A stretch of DNA of 64,000 nt. Origin: Odobenus rosmarus divergens. Lineage: Eukaryota > Chordata > Mammalia > Carnivora > Odobenidae. The notes under the pieces are model-generated. The model was not told where the DNA came from, did no database searches, and saw nothing but the letters and a program-made list of their open reading frames with translations. Below, one piece after another: positions 32,701-44,947 of this stretch. How positions within the stretch are numbered: the stretch's first letter is position 1; every line of letters begins with the position of its first letter. Made by a program: the position numbers and the translations under genes. The stretch is taken from positions 25,226-89,225 of the forward strand of contig NW_004451418.1 of assembly GCF_000321225.1 (NCBI RefSeq), given 5' to 3'.

Positions 32701-34839
32701 TGTTGTAGATCATCCACAGGAACTGTGCTAGTTCAACCCTTTCTGTAAATTTTCTTACAGAAGGTGTGGGTGGTGCCTGATCTGTATTGTATGATTGTTG
32801 TGAATTGCTGTAGTACAAGTGAGTCTGTAAATTAGAAAACCAAGCATTTCTTATGAGTGTACAAAAGTATTTTTTCTATAGAAGCCAAAAGAGCTTTCAT
32901 AAAATTTTCCCACTAATTCCTCAAAGGGGAAAAAAAATGCACTTTGGATTCTGACTACTGACCTCATCTTTTTTTTTTTTCCTTTCCTCTTTCCACCTAG
33001 TATACTTGGTACCAGGTTGCTCCCAGGAAATGTAGTTTTAAATGGCTGTCTTTTATTAAATCAAGGAAAATTAGCCATTTGCTTCTTTGGTATCTTCATT
33101 GTTGACTCCTTTGAAGAAATCTTCCATGGTTGGATAGAAGGGAGTTTGTAGGAGGATGTACCTGGGCCTTCCATAAAAACTCAGAATAACCCTTAGTACT
33201 GGGGGCCGGAGGGGGGTAGTTATTAAAACTGCTTCATAGACTGTTCTAGGTTGGAGTATCAGTTCTTTACTGAGCCTGGACTCTTGCCCATTAGAGTTAA
33301 TCCTGAAAATAGAAGGTTTTTTGGTTGTCGTTTCATTTTTGGTGGTGTAATATAGAAATGCATATTTAAGGATAAATCATAGAATTTTTGCTCATCTTAA
33401 ATAGTTTTTATCACCAAGGTAGTAATTTGTAAACTAATTCCTACTCTCTGTTTCAAAAAGAAGAATGAAATGTAAAGTGTGAATTTCTAAAATAAGTAAA
33501 ATCTTGTCATTTGTTAAACCTAACTAGAGGAATTAATGTTTGTGAAGTTTATCTTCTAAAACCTGGTGAACATAGGCTAGTATCAATTTATAGATGATAC
33601 CAACTACAGGGATTTTTACATTTGTTCAAAAGAGTAATGTATGTACAGAAGCATAGGAAAGGAGATGTGAAGGTCACCATGGTCACCTCAGTCCCAGAGC
33701 CACCAGTCTCTGGTTCTGATTATTCTTGTTGGAAACACCTTCACTCTATAGAATATGTTCATGCTTCTATTTCTTGATTGGTCAGTAGGGGGAAAAAAAA
33801 TTAAGAATGTAGTTCACATCACTTTCCACTCCCTTTTCCTCCTGACTTTGTTGGCCTTCTACTCTAACTTGAAATCATACATTTTAATTTTATTGTGACT
33901 GTAACATACTATTTCTTAATTTATTTCTTGATTCCTCAACTTTATGCAGTCTCTATCAACCATACCTCACCCTTTGACTATGTAAGTTCAGGAAAGTTCA
34001 TGTGTTCTTTCTTCTTTCTTCTTTACTCCCAACCCTCACCTCAGTCTCTAGCAATACTGTCATCATTATTAACATCCACATTCTGTCCTATAGCTAACTT
34101 GTCTTCTACACTTTGATTAGAGGTTCTGAACAGTGACAGTTAGTAACCAGCATTGGCAGTACCAAGACTGTATAAGTATTACTCACTGCAGATCCCAGTA
34201 GTGGAAGATTGGACTCATAAGTGTCTGTCATAAACCTCTGCCTGTAAAAGGAGAATATTTCAAACGTCAAGGTCAAGTGGATTCTCCCATGCTATACCCT
34301 ATCAGTTGCTCCAAAGCAGGCCACAACTTAATTTGCTTTATGTTTGGACCATGACTTCTCATATTGCCTTATAAAACCCTCATGAGAGTTTAACTTCATA
34401 AACTCATGGCTCTGTAATGCTAAGTAATATCTAGTAACCAGGAGAGTTCAGAAGTCTTTCTTATGTACATTCCAAATAAAACAATTCCCAAAATGAAAAA
34501 AAAAACAAAAACAAACCAAGAACTGGATTACTATATATTGGTCAATCATTTTTGTCCCCAAAGAATAGTATAATTAAAACAGTGTCTAACTTAAGCTTTT
34601 TCTGTGTCCACTCTTTTTTCTGAAAATCATAAGTAGTGTTTCCATAACACCACAAGAGCAGTTTCAATCAAACCCCATTGTCACTTGGTGGAGTTTCCAG
34701 AAATCCATTACTGAACCTCTCCTCTTGACAAATATATCAATTACAAGAGCCCCAGTGGGCCACTTCAAGGGTGGGATGACTCAAACACAGGACACTTTCA
34801 AGGTTTGTCCTCTGTTTACTGATTCATGAATAGAATTGG
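32701..34839. other. Unassigned AT-rich sequence, 2.1 kb
   Basis: No gene or well-supported repeat. The stretch at 33600-33780 has a faint old-L1 look ('gtacagaagcatagg') that I cannot confirm. Confidence 0.45.
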
Positions 34840-35372
34840 TAAATCTCAGTTATGAAGGAATATTCAGAATCCTCTTGTGTGACCTTGTTACATGGGCTTT
34901 ATCCATAAATTGTTTACAAGAGATGGAGCTTAATTCCTCTCCCTGAGACTCTCTTACAAGGCATAAGAATATGGCAGTGTGATAGTGTGTGACTTCTGAG
35001 GCTAGATCAAAAAAGGCATTGTGACATCCTTCTTGCTTTCTCACTCTCAGAAAGACCAACTGCCATGTATAGACAGGCAGCACTGTGGAGAGGTCCACAT
35101 GGCAAAGAACTCTGACCTCCTTCCAATAGCCAGCAAGACACTGGGACTTCTTGCAAATAGCCTCAGCTCTGAATGAACTTTCGGATGACTGCAGTAGCCT
35201 TGCACAGATTTCTTGACTGAATCTCATGAGGGAGAGTGTAAGTCTCTGAGCAAGAATCACCTAACAAAGCCACTCCTGAATTCCTCACCCACAGAAACTG
35301 AGATAGTAAATGTTTGTTGTTTTAAACCACTACATTTTGGGGTAATTTATGCCAAAATAGATGACTAACAAA
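34840..35372 (+). mobile_element. MLT1-type MaLR LTR, sense
   Basis: The right half is diagnostic: 'ttcctcacccacagaaactg', 'gagatagtaaatgtttgttg', 'ttttaaaccactacatttt' and 'ggggtaatttatgcc', ending 'gatgactaaca', the 3' end of an MLT1 LTR. The left half (about 34850-35200) has the expected CT/AG composition but is diverged. No internal region. The reading frame over 34850-35260 on the other strand is not a gene. Confidence 0.8.
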
Positions 35373-35869
35373 CCTTTTAAATCCTCTCACTGCCAAATGG
35401 GCCTCTAGTTTGTCTAAAGAGCTGCAGTAACAAATCAAGGTGCTCTCTTGCATCTTTAGGCAGCTGAGACTATCAGATTGCATCAGTGCATCCTGGTTTT
35501 TCTTCTTTGGGATCCTCTGAGACAAATGGGATCAGTGCCCTCCAACTTTACAGTCCCTAGTCACTCTTTTCTAGACTATCCTGTTAGCTGCTCTGACTCT
35601 ATTCCTATCCCACCTCCATACAGTTACCAGACTTTTCTCTCACTGGCCCAGAGAACCTAACCATGGGCTCAGAAATGGGCAGTCAGGAGAGAAGCAGGCT
35701 GCCCTGAAGCAGAAAGGGCAAAAATGAGAACCTGAACTAATGGTGTCTTAGACCAATCCCAGGCTCAGAGGGGTAGTGGTCAAAACAGGGCCACATAAGT
35801 ATATGTAATTAGTTTATTATATGTCTAAGCTAAATGTTGAATAACTTTCTCTGTGTGTTAAAGTAAAGA
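35373..35869. other. Unassigned sequence
   Basis: No gene recognised. Confidence 0.4.
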
Positions 35870-36600
35870 CAAAACCTGTGTCTCATACTATCACTCCCTG
35901 CTTTCAATTTTTCTGTGAGGATGCATCCATACTCCTGCCTCTGCTGGTCATTTCCCTAGAAGAGAGATGGGAACTACGTAACTTGATGGGGAAGTCCTCC
36001 CCTGATCTAACCCTGGAACATGCTTTCATTGTCATTTCCAATTAGTCCTTTCCCTCTACACAGCCTCAGCGCCCCCAGTTCTGGCCACTCCAAATTGCTT
36101 GGTCTTCTTCCAGAGGGTCCTGTTTTTTCCCCAATAACTTTCACATGCTTTTACCTGTGCTTGGAATGCCTTGGGCCAGTTACATTCCTACTTTAAAGAC
36201 CCAAGACAGATATGAATCTTCTTGGAATCCTTTAGAAACCCTTTTCCCCAGGTAATTTGTTCCTTCCTTGTGCTTTTTTTTTTTTTGCAACATGCAATTG
36301 GCATCCCTTGTAACACTCGCCATGACATGTGTTAGAGTGTCTATCCCTCCCTCTAGGCTAGCACCTCTTAAGCTTTTTTCTGAGCCCACTTATTTGACAG
36401 GAATAGATCACAGATCTCTGAGCCCCAGTGACTCACATGGAGGATCCAGGGATTTAAAATATCTTTCCAAGTGCTAGAAGATTCCACTGCCTCTGAGAAT
36501 CACACCACCAGATTGTGAACCATTTGAGGGCAAGGACTGTGTCATATCCAATCTTGTACCCACCCTCCATAGTAGGCTCCACTGATTATTAAATAAACGA
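35870..36600 (+). mobile_element. L2 3' region, sense
   Basis: 'gtgcttggaatgccttgggc', 'cttcttggaatcctttagaa', 'attgtgaaccatttgagggc', 'aaggactgtgtcatatcc' and 'ccatagtaggctccactgat' follow the L2 order and parallel the copy at 26160-26945. Some 90 bp around 36410-36490 do not fit well. Confidence 0.7.
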
Positions 36601-37734
36601 ATTAAGTGTCAAATGGAATTTCCTTATTGATTTTTTAGAAGAAATTTTAAATTGACACTCTTCCAGAAAAATGAAATGTCACATAAAGTATCCTTACATG
36701 CTCTAAAAACAATCCAAAACAGTATGGCTCGGAAATGTTGGATAATGACAAGTGTCCGGGAACAAGAAGATTTGGAGACAGTCGAAAATGGATCACAGAA
36801 GATAACCTCTGCAAACAGCCTTGTAAAAAGGACAGTTTGGATGTAAATGTGTTTGCAACACCCATCCCTCCACCTCCCATTCCCCAGATCATGAGATGCT
36901 GGCAAAGCCCAGCCTACAAATCACTGCTTTAACGCAAAGCAAATGCTTCTCCCTGGAGTGAAACAGCTGAAAAGAATTAATTTTCTCTCTGCTTTTAGAG
37001 AAAAAAAAGCCCAATATATATTTTACCTGCTAAAGTACAATTACATGTGCTTTCCAGGCCTGTACAGAAGAGCTTTATTGGGGCTGCTGTATATAGTATG
37101 GCTAATAATGGTGTAAACAAAGGCACATCAAGCCTTCCAGTGGAAAAAAATGAGTCTTTTTCTGTTTTAAACTTGTGATTTGACACAAGTAATTAGAATA
37201 TATGCAAATACATGGCATAAATAGCCAATCTCACTGTATGGGTGCATTTTTCTCCTTATAGCTTGCCCTCACTGTGCTGGTGGGAGCCTGACAGACCTTG
37301 TGAAGTTCAGGGGTCCCTGCCTTAGAATGGTTACTAGGAAGCAGTGAATATGGGGATCAATGAGAAACAGACTCCATGTATTTAAGGAAAATCTTAAGCA
37401 ATTAAGGATAGGAGGCATAGGGGCTCCTAGGGGCAAAAAGACTGTGTTTGGCTGGTGACCTCTGTGCCACTGCTGGGAGTCCTTCATCCTAAATAGATTT
37501 GAGGCACTCAGTTCAGCCAGAGCCCTGTCACCTGATGAACACATACGGTAATTGTTACTCCCCCATTAAGTTAGCCTCACCTTACGCAGAGAATAACTCC
37601 AGGTTCCTTACTATCCAGGAATATGTTCATTATGCTGATAATTAAGTGTTGTACATGATATTGCTTCTAATTGTCCAGCTACCCCTTCTTTCCCTGTTTT
37701 TCATCTTAACTATGAAATGTTTCATATATATTTT
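36601..37734. other. Unassigned sequence with a possibly constrained block at 36650-36910
   Basis: No repeat is recognised. Within it, 36652-36846 (+) and 36624-36905 (-) are open in overlapping frames and the segment contains several CpGs. Neither frame has convincing splice sites. It may be a conserved non-coding element or chance. Confidence 0.35.
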
Positions 37735-37900
37735 AAAAGAATGTAATAAATTTGTAAGTTATAAAGGATAATAATAAAATGAACACCTGTGGACCTGCCA
37801 CCCCGCTTAAGAAATTGCCCATTACCCATCTCTCTGAAGCCCCCATGTGGGCCTGACTTTATATAAATGGTGTGATAAATGGTAGGTCATATGATTTCTT
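37735..37900 (-). mobile_element. Ancient L1 3' UTR fragment, antisense
   Basis: 'aatgaacacctgtggacctg', 'ccaccccgcttaagaaattg' and 'ggcctgactttatataaatg' resemble an old L1 3' UTR in reverse. Diverged and short. Confidence 0.5.
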
Positions 37901-38518
37901 CTGTGAGAATTTTTGCAGTTTCTTACATAATTACTTGAAAGAATAATGAATCCTTCCATCATTTCAGACTTAGCTCTATCAAATTAAATGGTTTTTCACT
38001 TGCCAGTTAGAACTTAATTGTGGCATTCCCTCCCCTCCTTTGCAGAACAGGCAAAGTTCTTTATCAAGTACTCTTTTTGTCACTGTTACCAAAACATGCT
38101 ATGGTTTAAAAATAAAAAATGTTAGATTGAGTTGATGCTTCCTGGAACATTAAAAAGATAAAAGGTCATTTTACTGTAAGTTAAAATTCCAAACCGTCTT
38201 TTGGTTTTACTGGCATTAAAAATTTGGCGAGCACACATAAACACATGCACTTCAAAGGAGCTTCATTCTGGGGGCCCCAGCAGTATCACTGATTTCCATT
38301 TCATGGCACATGCCACCATGAGCACTTATGACTAGGCATTCTATTGGGCTCACATGATCATAAAAATAACTCTCAGAGAGAAGGCAAATTAGCTATTAGC
38401 CTGGTAGTGGGAAAAGAGGTACTGATAGATGCTTATCTGATGTTAATTACTTGTCTTAGAAATATAACTAAAACTTTGTTCTATAAGAGGGTCCGGTGTC
38501 ATGGTTGGAAGCTTTTTT
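37901..38518. other. Unassigned AT-rich sequence
   Basis: No gene recognised. Confidence 0.4.
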
Positions 38519-38612
38519 CTTTTTTTAATTTTTAAGTTCCAGTTAGCATACACTGTAATATTAGTTTCAGGTGTACAGTATAGTGATTCAACACTACCAT
38601 ATAACACCTGGG
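38519..38612 (-). mobile_element. Very short L1 3' end (about 95 bp)
   Basis: Antisense L1 3' terminus only: T-rich tail, then 'cagttagcatacactgtaat', 'attagtttcaggtgtacag' and 'tagtgattcaacactacc'. The flanks share a near-perfect repeat of the form gaagcttnttTcttt at about 38507-38521 and 38622-38636, consistent with a TSD. A severely 5'-truncated retroposition. Confidence 0.85.
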
Positions 38613-39371
38613 GAAGTGGGTAGAAGCTTATTTCTTTAGTGCCCCAGCAATGCTTTGGAATTGATACATCTTCACTGTAGTCTTAGGATAGAGGGTGACA
38701 TTTTGGTTCTTATTTAAAGATAAGATGGAAGGAAGCAAATTAAGTAGTTATTCTTAAATGCAAAGTAAATAGGCAGACATGATATTTAAACTTTTCAACA
38801 ATAGAGCTGCATTAATTTATTGAGGTAGTGCTCTGAGATTTATATTTTTCAGAATTGTCATTTTTAAAACAAAAAGTTGTTGATTACAAATAGCTATAAT
38901 CTGCTTTGTTCGCTTTATAAAAACTTTTTTCCCCTTTAAATATCACTAATGTACGTTTTAAAAATTAGAAATGGATGTTTCTCTGAAATTTTTTTCTCCA
39001 TCATAAGAAGTATAGTACTAGCTGTAATCTAAACATGTAGTACTTTTTTTTTTGGCCACAAAATTTTCCATTTGATATAAAGAATACAAAGATTTATGAA
39101 TAGAATTCTAGTGATTATGTAATTCTTATTACTGTGGTTCTAAAACTCTCAGAAAAATATTTTGACAAATTTTATAGTCAGTTTTCATCTGCTCAAATGG
39201 TAATAGAGATCACTCTAACATGAAATAAATCCTAAAAAAATATTTGTTGAATGAATGAAATCATGTTTCAGTAAAACTTGTTTCACTGAATGCTTTTCTG
39301 TTCAGCAGAGAATTCCCATGTTCCAGCCAGTGGACCCTATTTCCAGTATCTAATACAATAAAATGATAAAA
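38613..39371. other. Unassigned AT-rich sequence
   Basis: No gene recognised. The end (39357-39371) is the TSD of the next SINE. Confidence 0.4.
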
Positions 39372-39566
39372 GGGGTGCCTGGGTGGGTCAGTCGGTTAAG
39401 TGTCCGACTCTTGATTTCAGCTCAGATCATGATCTCGGGGTCGTGGGATCAAGCCTCGAGTCGGGCTCTGCCAGTGGGGAGTCTTCTTGAGATTCTCTCT
39501 CTCCCTCTCCCTGTTCCCCTCCCCCTGCTCATGCTCTTCCTCTCTCAATAAATAACTCTAAAAATA
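39372..39566 (+). mobile_element. CAN-type SINE of a different subfamily
   Basis: Sense SINE whose head continues 'gtccgactcttgatttcag' and 'tcatgatctcggggtcgtgg' where the common copies here read 'tctgccttcggctcagg', so it belongs to another subfamily. The TSD aataaaatgataaaa is exact at 39357-39371 and 39567-39581. Confidence 0.95.
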
Positions 39567-39581
39567 AATAAAATGATAAAA

Positions 39582-40698
39582 AAAAGGGAAGAGAACCAAA
39601 TTGTCCTTTGAGGCTTATATTACTATTTGACCGACATTCTTCTCTTCCTTTTCAGTCAGCATCCTTCTTTAGTCTTGAACAAGTCAGAGTGAGCCTTGGA
39701 AAGAGAAAATAGTTATTTTCTTGGCTTAGTATAAACGGGGCTCTATATAACTTCAATCCCATCCCTCCTAAAACAGTTCAGTGGTGAAAGTTTTTCAGAG
39801 AGGTGAGCCAACTCAGAGCTACTTAATGGCCACAATGGAACATACAAGATAAGAATCTTAAGGATTCCATGTCAGGACGGTAAAACATCCCTGTATGAAC
39901 CCCATTCTGGGTTATAAGGAACCTAACAACCAGGAGGGAAAATCTACGGAGATAAGAGGAGGCTCTTCTGTTTACAGTTCCTCATTCTTCCCATTTTAAA
40001 AATGAGCTTATCTTTATTTAGTAAGATGTAACTTAAAGCACTGTGCAAAATGTTTGAGGATAAGCCATTCCACCTAAGTCTAAGGAGCAGCAGCTGACTT
40101 GGCAGCTGTCCAGTCCAAGACGGTTCTGATTTTAAAGTTCTGTTTTCCTTGCAAGAAAATCTGGGATGTGAAGCCAGGCAGAGGGGTTTTAAATGGGTGC
40201 GGGAGCCAGTGCAGCTGGGGGTTGTTAACAACAATTGGAGAACTTGGAGAACAACAATTTTTTTTTTTTTTTTAAGGGGTGGCTGAGAACTTCTCTCTGG
40301 CTAGAAAAGAGAATCCGTTTGGTAGAGAAAACTTGCTTGCAACCCTAGTAAAGAAATTTTGTTTGCTTAAACAGAATGACCTGTGAATCATTTTGAAAGA
40401 GAAAGAGGTATCCTGAGGGGGAGCATTTTGCAAGGGGGGGGTTGTAGCTCTAATATTAACTAGTGAAGGTGGTGATTTAAGTGTCCCTAGGAGTCAAAGC
40501 CTTGCATAGGGGCTAAAGGCTGTCTCATATAGTGGAAGGACATTAAAACTAAAGTAGAACCACTCTTGCGCATTATACTTGTGGGTGTATTTATTTATTC
40601 CAGTGCATTAAATGCAGCCTTCCAGAAAAGCTAGCCTCTAAGATTATGTGCAAATCCATTTCGGATGTGCCTGTAATACCATTAACCTGTAATCGTTT
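39582..40698. other. Unassigned sequence with a poly-T tract
   Basis: No gene recognised. A T-homopolymer of about 15 lies at 40259-40273, next to a small repeat of 'ggagaac'/'acaacaatt'. Confidence 0.45.
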
Positions 40699-40899
40699 TT
40701 TTAAAAAAGATTTCTATTTTTTATTTATTTGAGGGAGAGAGCGAGAGACAGCAGGGAGAGGAGTAGAGGGAGAGGGACAAGCAGACTCTGTGCTGAGTGC
40801 AGAGCCTGATGTGGGGCTTGATTTTACAAACCTGAGATCGTGACCTGAGCCGAAATCAAGAGTCAGATGCTCAACTGACTGAGCCACCCAGGAGCCCCT
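40699..40899 (-). mobile_element. CAN-type SINE, older copy
   Basis: Antisense SINE with tail 'aaaaaagatttctattttt', GA-rich segment, 'gatcgtgacctgagccgaa', 'atcaagagtcagatgctcaa' and head 'gagccacccaggagcccc'. The 'aatcaagagt' body marks it as the same subfamily class as the copy at 39372. More diverged, with no clear TSD. Confidence 0.9.
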
Positions 40900-41179
40900 A
40901 ACATGTCATTCTTGAAGAGCACAGGCACAGCACATCCCACCTAACCCATTCTCTGGCACTAGAACAGGATCTGTACTGTTGGCCTTTTTTCACATCACGC
41001 TTATGTGATATGATGTGTTGTCAAGTCACTTGGTAAAGAAGCAGCTTGCCAAATCCCTGTGACCATCTTTCACATGTTAAACCCATTCAGGAATCTATTT
41101 TAGCCTGGCTTTGGGTATTCTTAAAGTTTTCTGATGAAGGTCTTTTCATGGTCTGGTCATTTTCAGTAGCCTCACAATG

Positions 41180-41239
41180 GCTTTCTCTTTCTTTCTTTTT
41201 CTTTCTGTTTGTCTTTCTTTCTCTTTCTTTCTTTCTTTC
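41180..41239. repeat. (CTTT)n microsatellite grown from a SINE tail
   Basis: Pyrimidine tract of CTTT units with TTTTC and TCTTG interruptions, directly continuous with the T-rich end of the antisense SINE that follows. It probably arose by expansion of the SINE's A-rich tail. Confidence 0.9.
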
Positions 41240-41429
41240 AGATTTATTTATTTATTTGAGAGAGAGTGTGTGTGTGAGTGGAGGGAGGGGCAGAGGGAGA
41301 GAGAATCTTGAGCAGACTCCCTGCTGAGCACAGAGCCCGACTTGCGGCTCCATCCCAGGACCCAGGGATCATAACCTGAGTGGAAACCAAGAGTTGGGCG
41401 CTCAACTGACTGAGCCACTCAGGTGCCCC
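41240..41429 (-). mobile_element. CAN-type SINE with expanded tail
   Basis: Antisense SINE: 'agatttatttatttattt', GA and GT tracts, 'ccagggatcataacctgag', 'gaaaccaagagttgggcg' and head 'gagccactcaggtgcccc'. Its tail is the (CTTT)n tract to the left. Confidence 0.92.
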
Positions 41430-41944
41430 TTGGGCTTTGGTTTTCTAAAAAACAGCAGGCTTTTCAAATTAGTAATTGAGATGTAAATAGTCGCCAGCCA
41501 CTGGCAAAGAAACAGGGCACTTTCCCACACTCAGATATGTCATTCCAGGCCATTCATTTATCCTATATGTTGCTTCAGTTCATGATTCTCTACATGGAAT
41601 AATTATACATGGAAAAGTCCCAGTACTATGATATAACATCTGCCCAGTTTGCTGTATTATTAGAATCATTTCTTAATACTCTTACCACAAATTTCCATTT
41701 TAGGTGTATTAAACAGTTTCAAATTTAGTCCCTAAAAATCAAGAAACAAATTATAGACTTCTAGATATTACTCATGGTAAGAAATGCTATTCATATCATT
41801 TTTTGCCTCTATGCAACTGTATTTGAGCTAATTTTGTACTACCCTTTACCAGGTTTTAATTGTAAATTAGGACTTAATTAAACAGTTACAAAAGTTTGTG
41901 ATATAAACTGCCCTTGAGACAATAAATGTTTTCTACTTATTTTT
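41430..41944. other. Unassigned AT-rich sequence
   Basis: No gene recognised. Confidence 0.4.
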
Positions 41945-42131
41945 TTTTTAAGATTTTATTTATTTGACAGAGAGACAGCGAGAGAGGGAACACAAGTGGG
42001 GGGAGTGGGAGAGGGAGAAGCAGGCTTCCCACCAAGCAGGGAGCTCGATGGGGGGAGCTCAATCCCAGGACCCTGGGATCATGACCTGAGCTGAAGACAG
42101 ACCCTTAATGACTGAGCCACGTTGGCGCCCC
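41945..42131 (-). mobile_element. CAN-type SINE
   Basis: Antisense SINE with T tail, GA-rich segment, 'gatcatgacctgagctgaag' and a mutated head ('gagccacgttggcgcccc'). The perfect 19-bp TSD atgttttctacttattttt lies at 41926-41944 and 42132-42150. A short internal duplication of 'gggagctc' occurs near 42038 and 42053. Confidence 0.96.
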
Positions 42132-42150
42132 ATGTTTTCTACTTATTTTT

Positions 42151-43099
42151 AAAGCTTATAGTGGTTTTGGAATTTTTAAATTTCTAACAGGAATAAATTT
42201 TTGTTTTGTTTGTTTTAATTGCTCTTTAAACATAACAGATTTTGCCCTAAATATATATGCTCAGTGTAAATTTATGTAGGGACTTATTCATGGTCCTTCA
42301 TAAGATTTAGTCATATTTTAGATAGTCACGAGACATGAAACAATTTGAAAGCATTAGATCATTTCACATCATAATAAAGCATTCTCATGAAGGATAATTA
42401 AAAATATATGGTAACATCTCATTACATCAAATTTCAGAAGTTCAGAATGTCAGTCTAAATAAGGAAGAAATTCTTAATAGATAACATAGATTAATAGGGT
42501 AATTGAGATTCCTAGGGGCATTTTTAAAAAATAGGAAATAAACCAAAATAGGACAAAATTCAGAAGTTTCAGGAAAGGATATATGGTAAAAAATAGGTTG
42601 CCCTCCATTAAACTCCCTTAACCAAACAGTTCTCTTTATAATAGCAACTACTGTTGCCAGTTCCTAAAATATTCTTCCAGAGAGATCCAATGTATTTACA
42701 TATTCATCCATGGTCCCCTTTTATTTTCTTCCACAAAAATGGCAGCACCATCTCTGTATCATTGTCTACCTTGCCTTTTATTTTAGATAAACTATCTATC
42801 TTGTAAATAAGTATTTTTTCAAACCAAGGCATGTCATATTAATGAGGTCTAAAGTCAATTTAGTGAGTCAGAGGCAGAATCTTTTAAATGCAGTGGATAG
42901 AATATAAAGAACCCAATAGTACAAACCAATGCATGGTAAGGAAAAGGGTAGGTATTATTTTGTGAAATTTCATTTATAAAGAAATGTATATACTAAGTGA
43001 CAACATGTGGGACTTTTTAATTTTGTTTTTGTTAATATTGTGATTCATGGTCAGAGAGTTTCAAAAATGCTCAGTGTAGATGGTTCCATATCTCCCATG
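42151..43099. other. Unassigned AT-rich sequence
   Basis: No gene. The part from about 42650 ('ttcttccacaaaaatggcag') may already belong to the old antisense L1 that follows. Confidence 0.4.
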
Positions 43100-43331
43100 G
43101 GGAGCTTCTTCCTTTGTTTTTAATTGTTGCATAGTATTCCACTACATAGAGTACCATGGTTATTTATATATACTCCCACCAATAGGCAACTGAGCTATTT
43201 CCAGTTTCTTCCTAATTAAAACTACTTCAATGAATATCTTTGTAAATATGTTATTTTGTACATATAAAAGCATATCTATAGAATAATTACCTAGAAGTAA
43301 AATTACTAGGTCAAAGAGGATGTCATTTTAA
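43100..43331 (-). mobile_element. Ancient L1 3' region, antisense, left part of a split copy
   Basis: 'gttgcatagtattccactac', 'actcccaccaataggcaac', 'tacttcaatgaatatcttt' and 'agaataattacctagaagta' then 'aaattactaggtcaaagag' are antisense old-L1 landmarks. Its continuation resumes at 49642 after a 6.3-kb nested insertion. Confidence 0.7.
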
Positions 43332-43625
43332 TAACTACAGTCAGTCCTCAATATTTGTAGATTTCATATTTGCTCATTTTCCTACTTGCTGAAACTTATT
43401 TGTAATTTCAAAATCGGTACTCCTGACACTTTCACAGTCATTTGTAGGCAAATGCAGAGTGGTGAAGAATTTGAGTCATCTGACATGCACATTCCCAGCT
43501 GAGGTGAGCAGGGTGATGCTTTGCCTTCATGTCTCAGCATCCTCTTTGTAGCTTGTTTAATGACATGTTTTTCACATTTTTGTGCCTTTGCTGATGATTT
43601 CACTGTTTAAAATGGCCCTGAAGCA
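43332..43625 (+). mobile_element. Tigger-like (pogo/TcMar) DNA transposon, left part
   Basis: Starts 'cagtcagtcctcaatatttg' and continues 'tttcacagtcatttgtagg', 'cattcccagctgaggtgag' and 'gtttaaaatggccctgaag'. I recognise the leader of a mammalian Tigger-class element, up to the start of its transposase region. The right part resumes at 49003 and overlaps this one by the L1 target-site duplication. Confidence 0.75.
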
Positions 43626-43833
43626 GCTCAGCAACACCATTAAGTATAATAACATTTATGTTATTGGGATTCCAGAAGAAGAGAAAGAAGAGGGGACAGA
43701 AAATTTATTTGAGAAAATAATAGCTGAAAAGTTCCCGAATCTAGGGAAGGAAATAGAAATCCAGATCCAGGATGTACAGAGATTTCCCCCAACAAAATCA
43801 ACCCAGGGAGGTCCACACCAAGACATACAGTAA
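43626..43833 (+). pseudogene. L1 ORF1 C-terminal fragment
   Basis: ORF1 encodes the RNA-binding chaperone of the L1 particle. Here the frame is open for about 70 codons with IYVIGIPEEEKEEGTENLF and IIAEKFPNLGKEIEIQ, the start of the RRM-type region, and stops at 43831-43833. The coiled-coil N-terminus is missing through 5' truncation, and the C-terminal domain after the stop survives only as decayed sequence to about 44130. Confidence 0.85.
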
Positions 43834-44784
43834 TTTAGATGGCAAAAAGTAGTGATAAAGTGAGAATTTTAAAAGCAGCAAGAGAGAAAAAAGCAGTTAC
43901 ATACAAGGGAAACCTCCATTGAGGCTATCAGCTGATTTTTCAATAGAAACTTTAAAGGCCAGAAAGGGGTAGCATGACATATTCAAAGTACTGAAAGGAA
44001 ACAGTCTACAGCCAAGAATACTCTCCAGCAAGGCTATCATTCAGAACAGGAGAGATAAGGAGTTTCCCAGACAAACAAAAGTTAAGGGAGTTCATGACTA
44101 CTAAACCAGCCCTACAAGAAATGTTATAGGGGGACTCTTTGAGTTAAAAGGAAAGACCATAAACAAGAGTAAGAAAAGTAGGAAGCACAAACGTGGTAAA
44201 AATAAGTATATCTATAAAAATCAGTCAAGGGACTCACAAAATAAAAGGATGTAAAGTGTGACACCATATACCTAAAATGTGGGGAGGAGAGGAGTAAAAA
44301 ATGAGTTCAAACTTAAGCAACCATCAGCTTAATATAGACTCCAATATGCAGAAGATGTCATATACAAACCGAAAGGTAACCAAAAATCAAAAACCAGTAA
44401 TAGATATGCAATAACTAAAGAGAAAGGAATCCAAGTATATCACTAAAGAAAGCCAACTAATTGCGAGAGAAGAGAGCAAGGGAAGAAAGGAACAGAGAAA
44501 GACTACAAAACAACCATAAAAGAAGTAACAAAATGGCAACAAATGCATACCTAATAATAATTACTCTGAATGTAAATGGACTAAACACTTCAATCATAAG
44601 ACATAGGGTGATAGAATGGATTAAAAAAAAAAAAAGACCCATCTATATGCTGCCTACAAGAGAGTCATTTCAGACCTAAAGTCACATATAGATTGAAAGT
44701 GAAGGGATGGAGAAGCATCTACCATGCAAATGGATTTGAAAAGAAAGCCAGGGTAGCAATTCTTATATAGGGCAGAATAGACTT

Positions 44785-44947
44785 TTTTTTTTTTTTTAAG
44801 AGAGAGAGAGCAGAAAGAGAATTCGAAGCCAGCTCCACACCCAGCGTGGAGCCCAATGTGGGGCTCAATCCCATAACCCCAAGATAATGACCTGAGCTGA
44901 AATCAAGAGTTGGACACTTAACCAACTGAGCCATCCAGGGCCCCTAT
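44785..44947 (-). mobile_element. CAN-type SINE inside L1 ORF2
   Basis: Antisense SINE of an older type: T tail, short GA segment, 'ccagctccacacccagcgtg', 'aagataatgacctgagctga', 'aatcaagagttggacactta' and head 'gagccatccagggcccct'. Imperfect TSD of the form gc(a/ca)(g/a)aatagacttt at about 44772-44784 and 44948-44962. Confidence 0.92.

Noticed and set aside
34850..35260. 136-codon minus-strand frame
   Set aside because: It lies antisense within an MLT1 LTR and has no domain signal.
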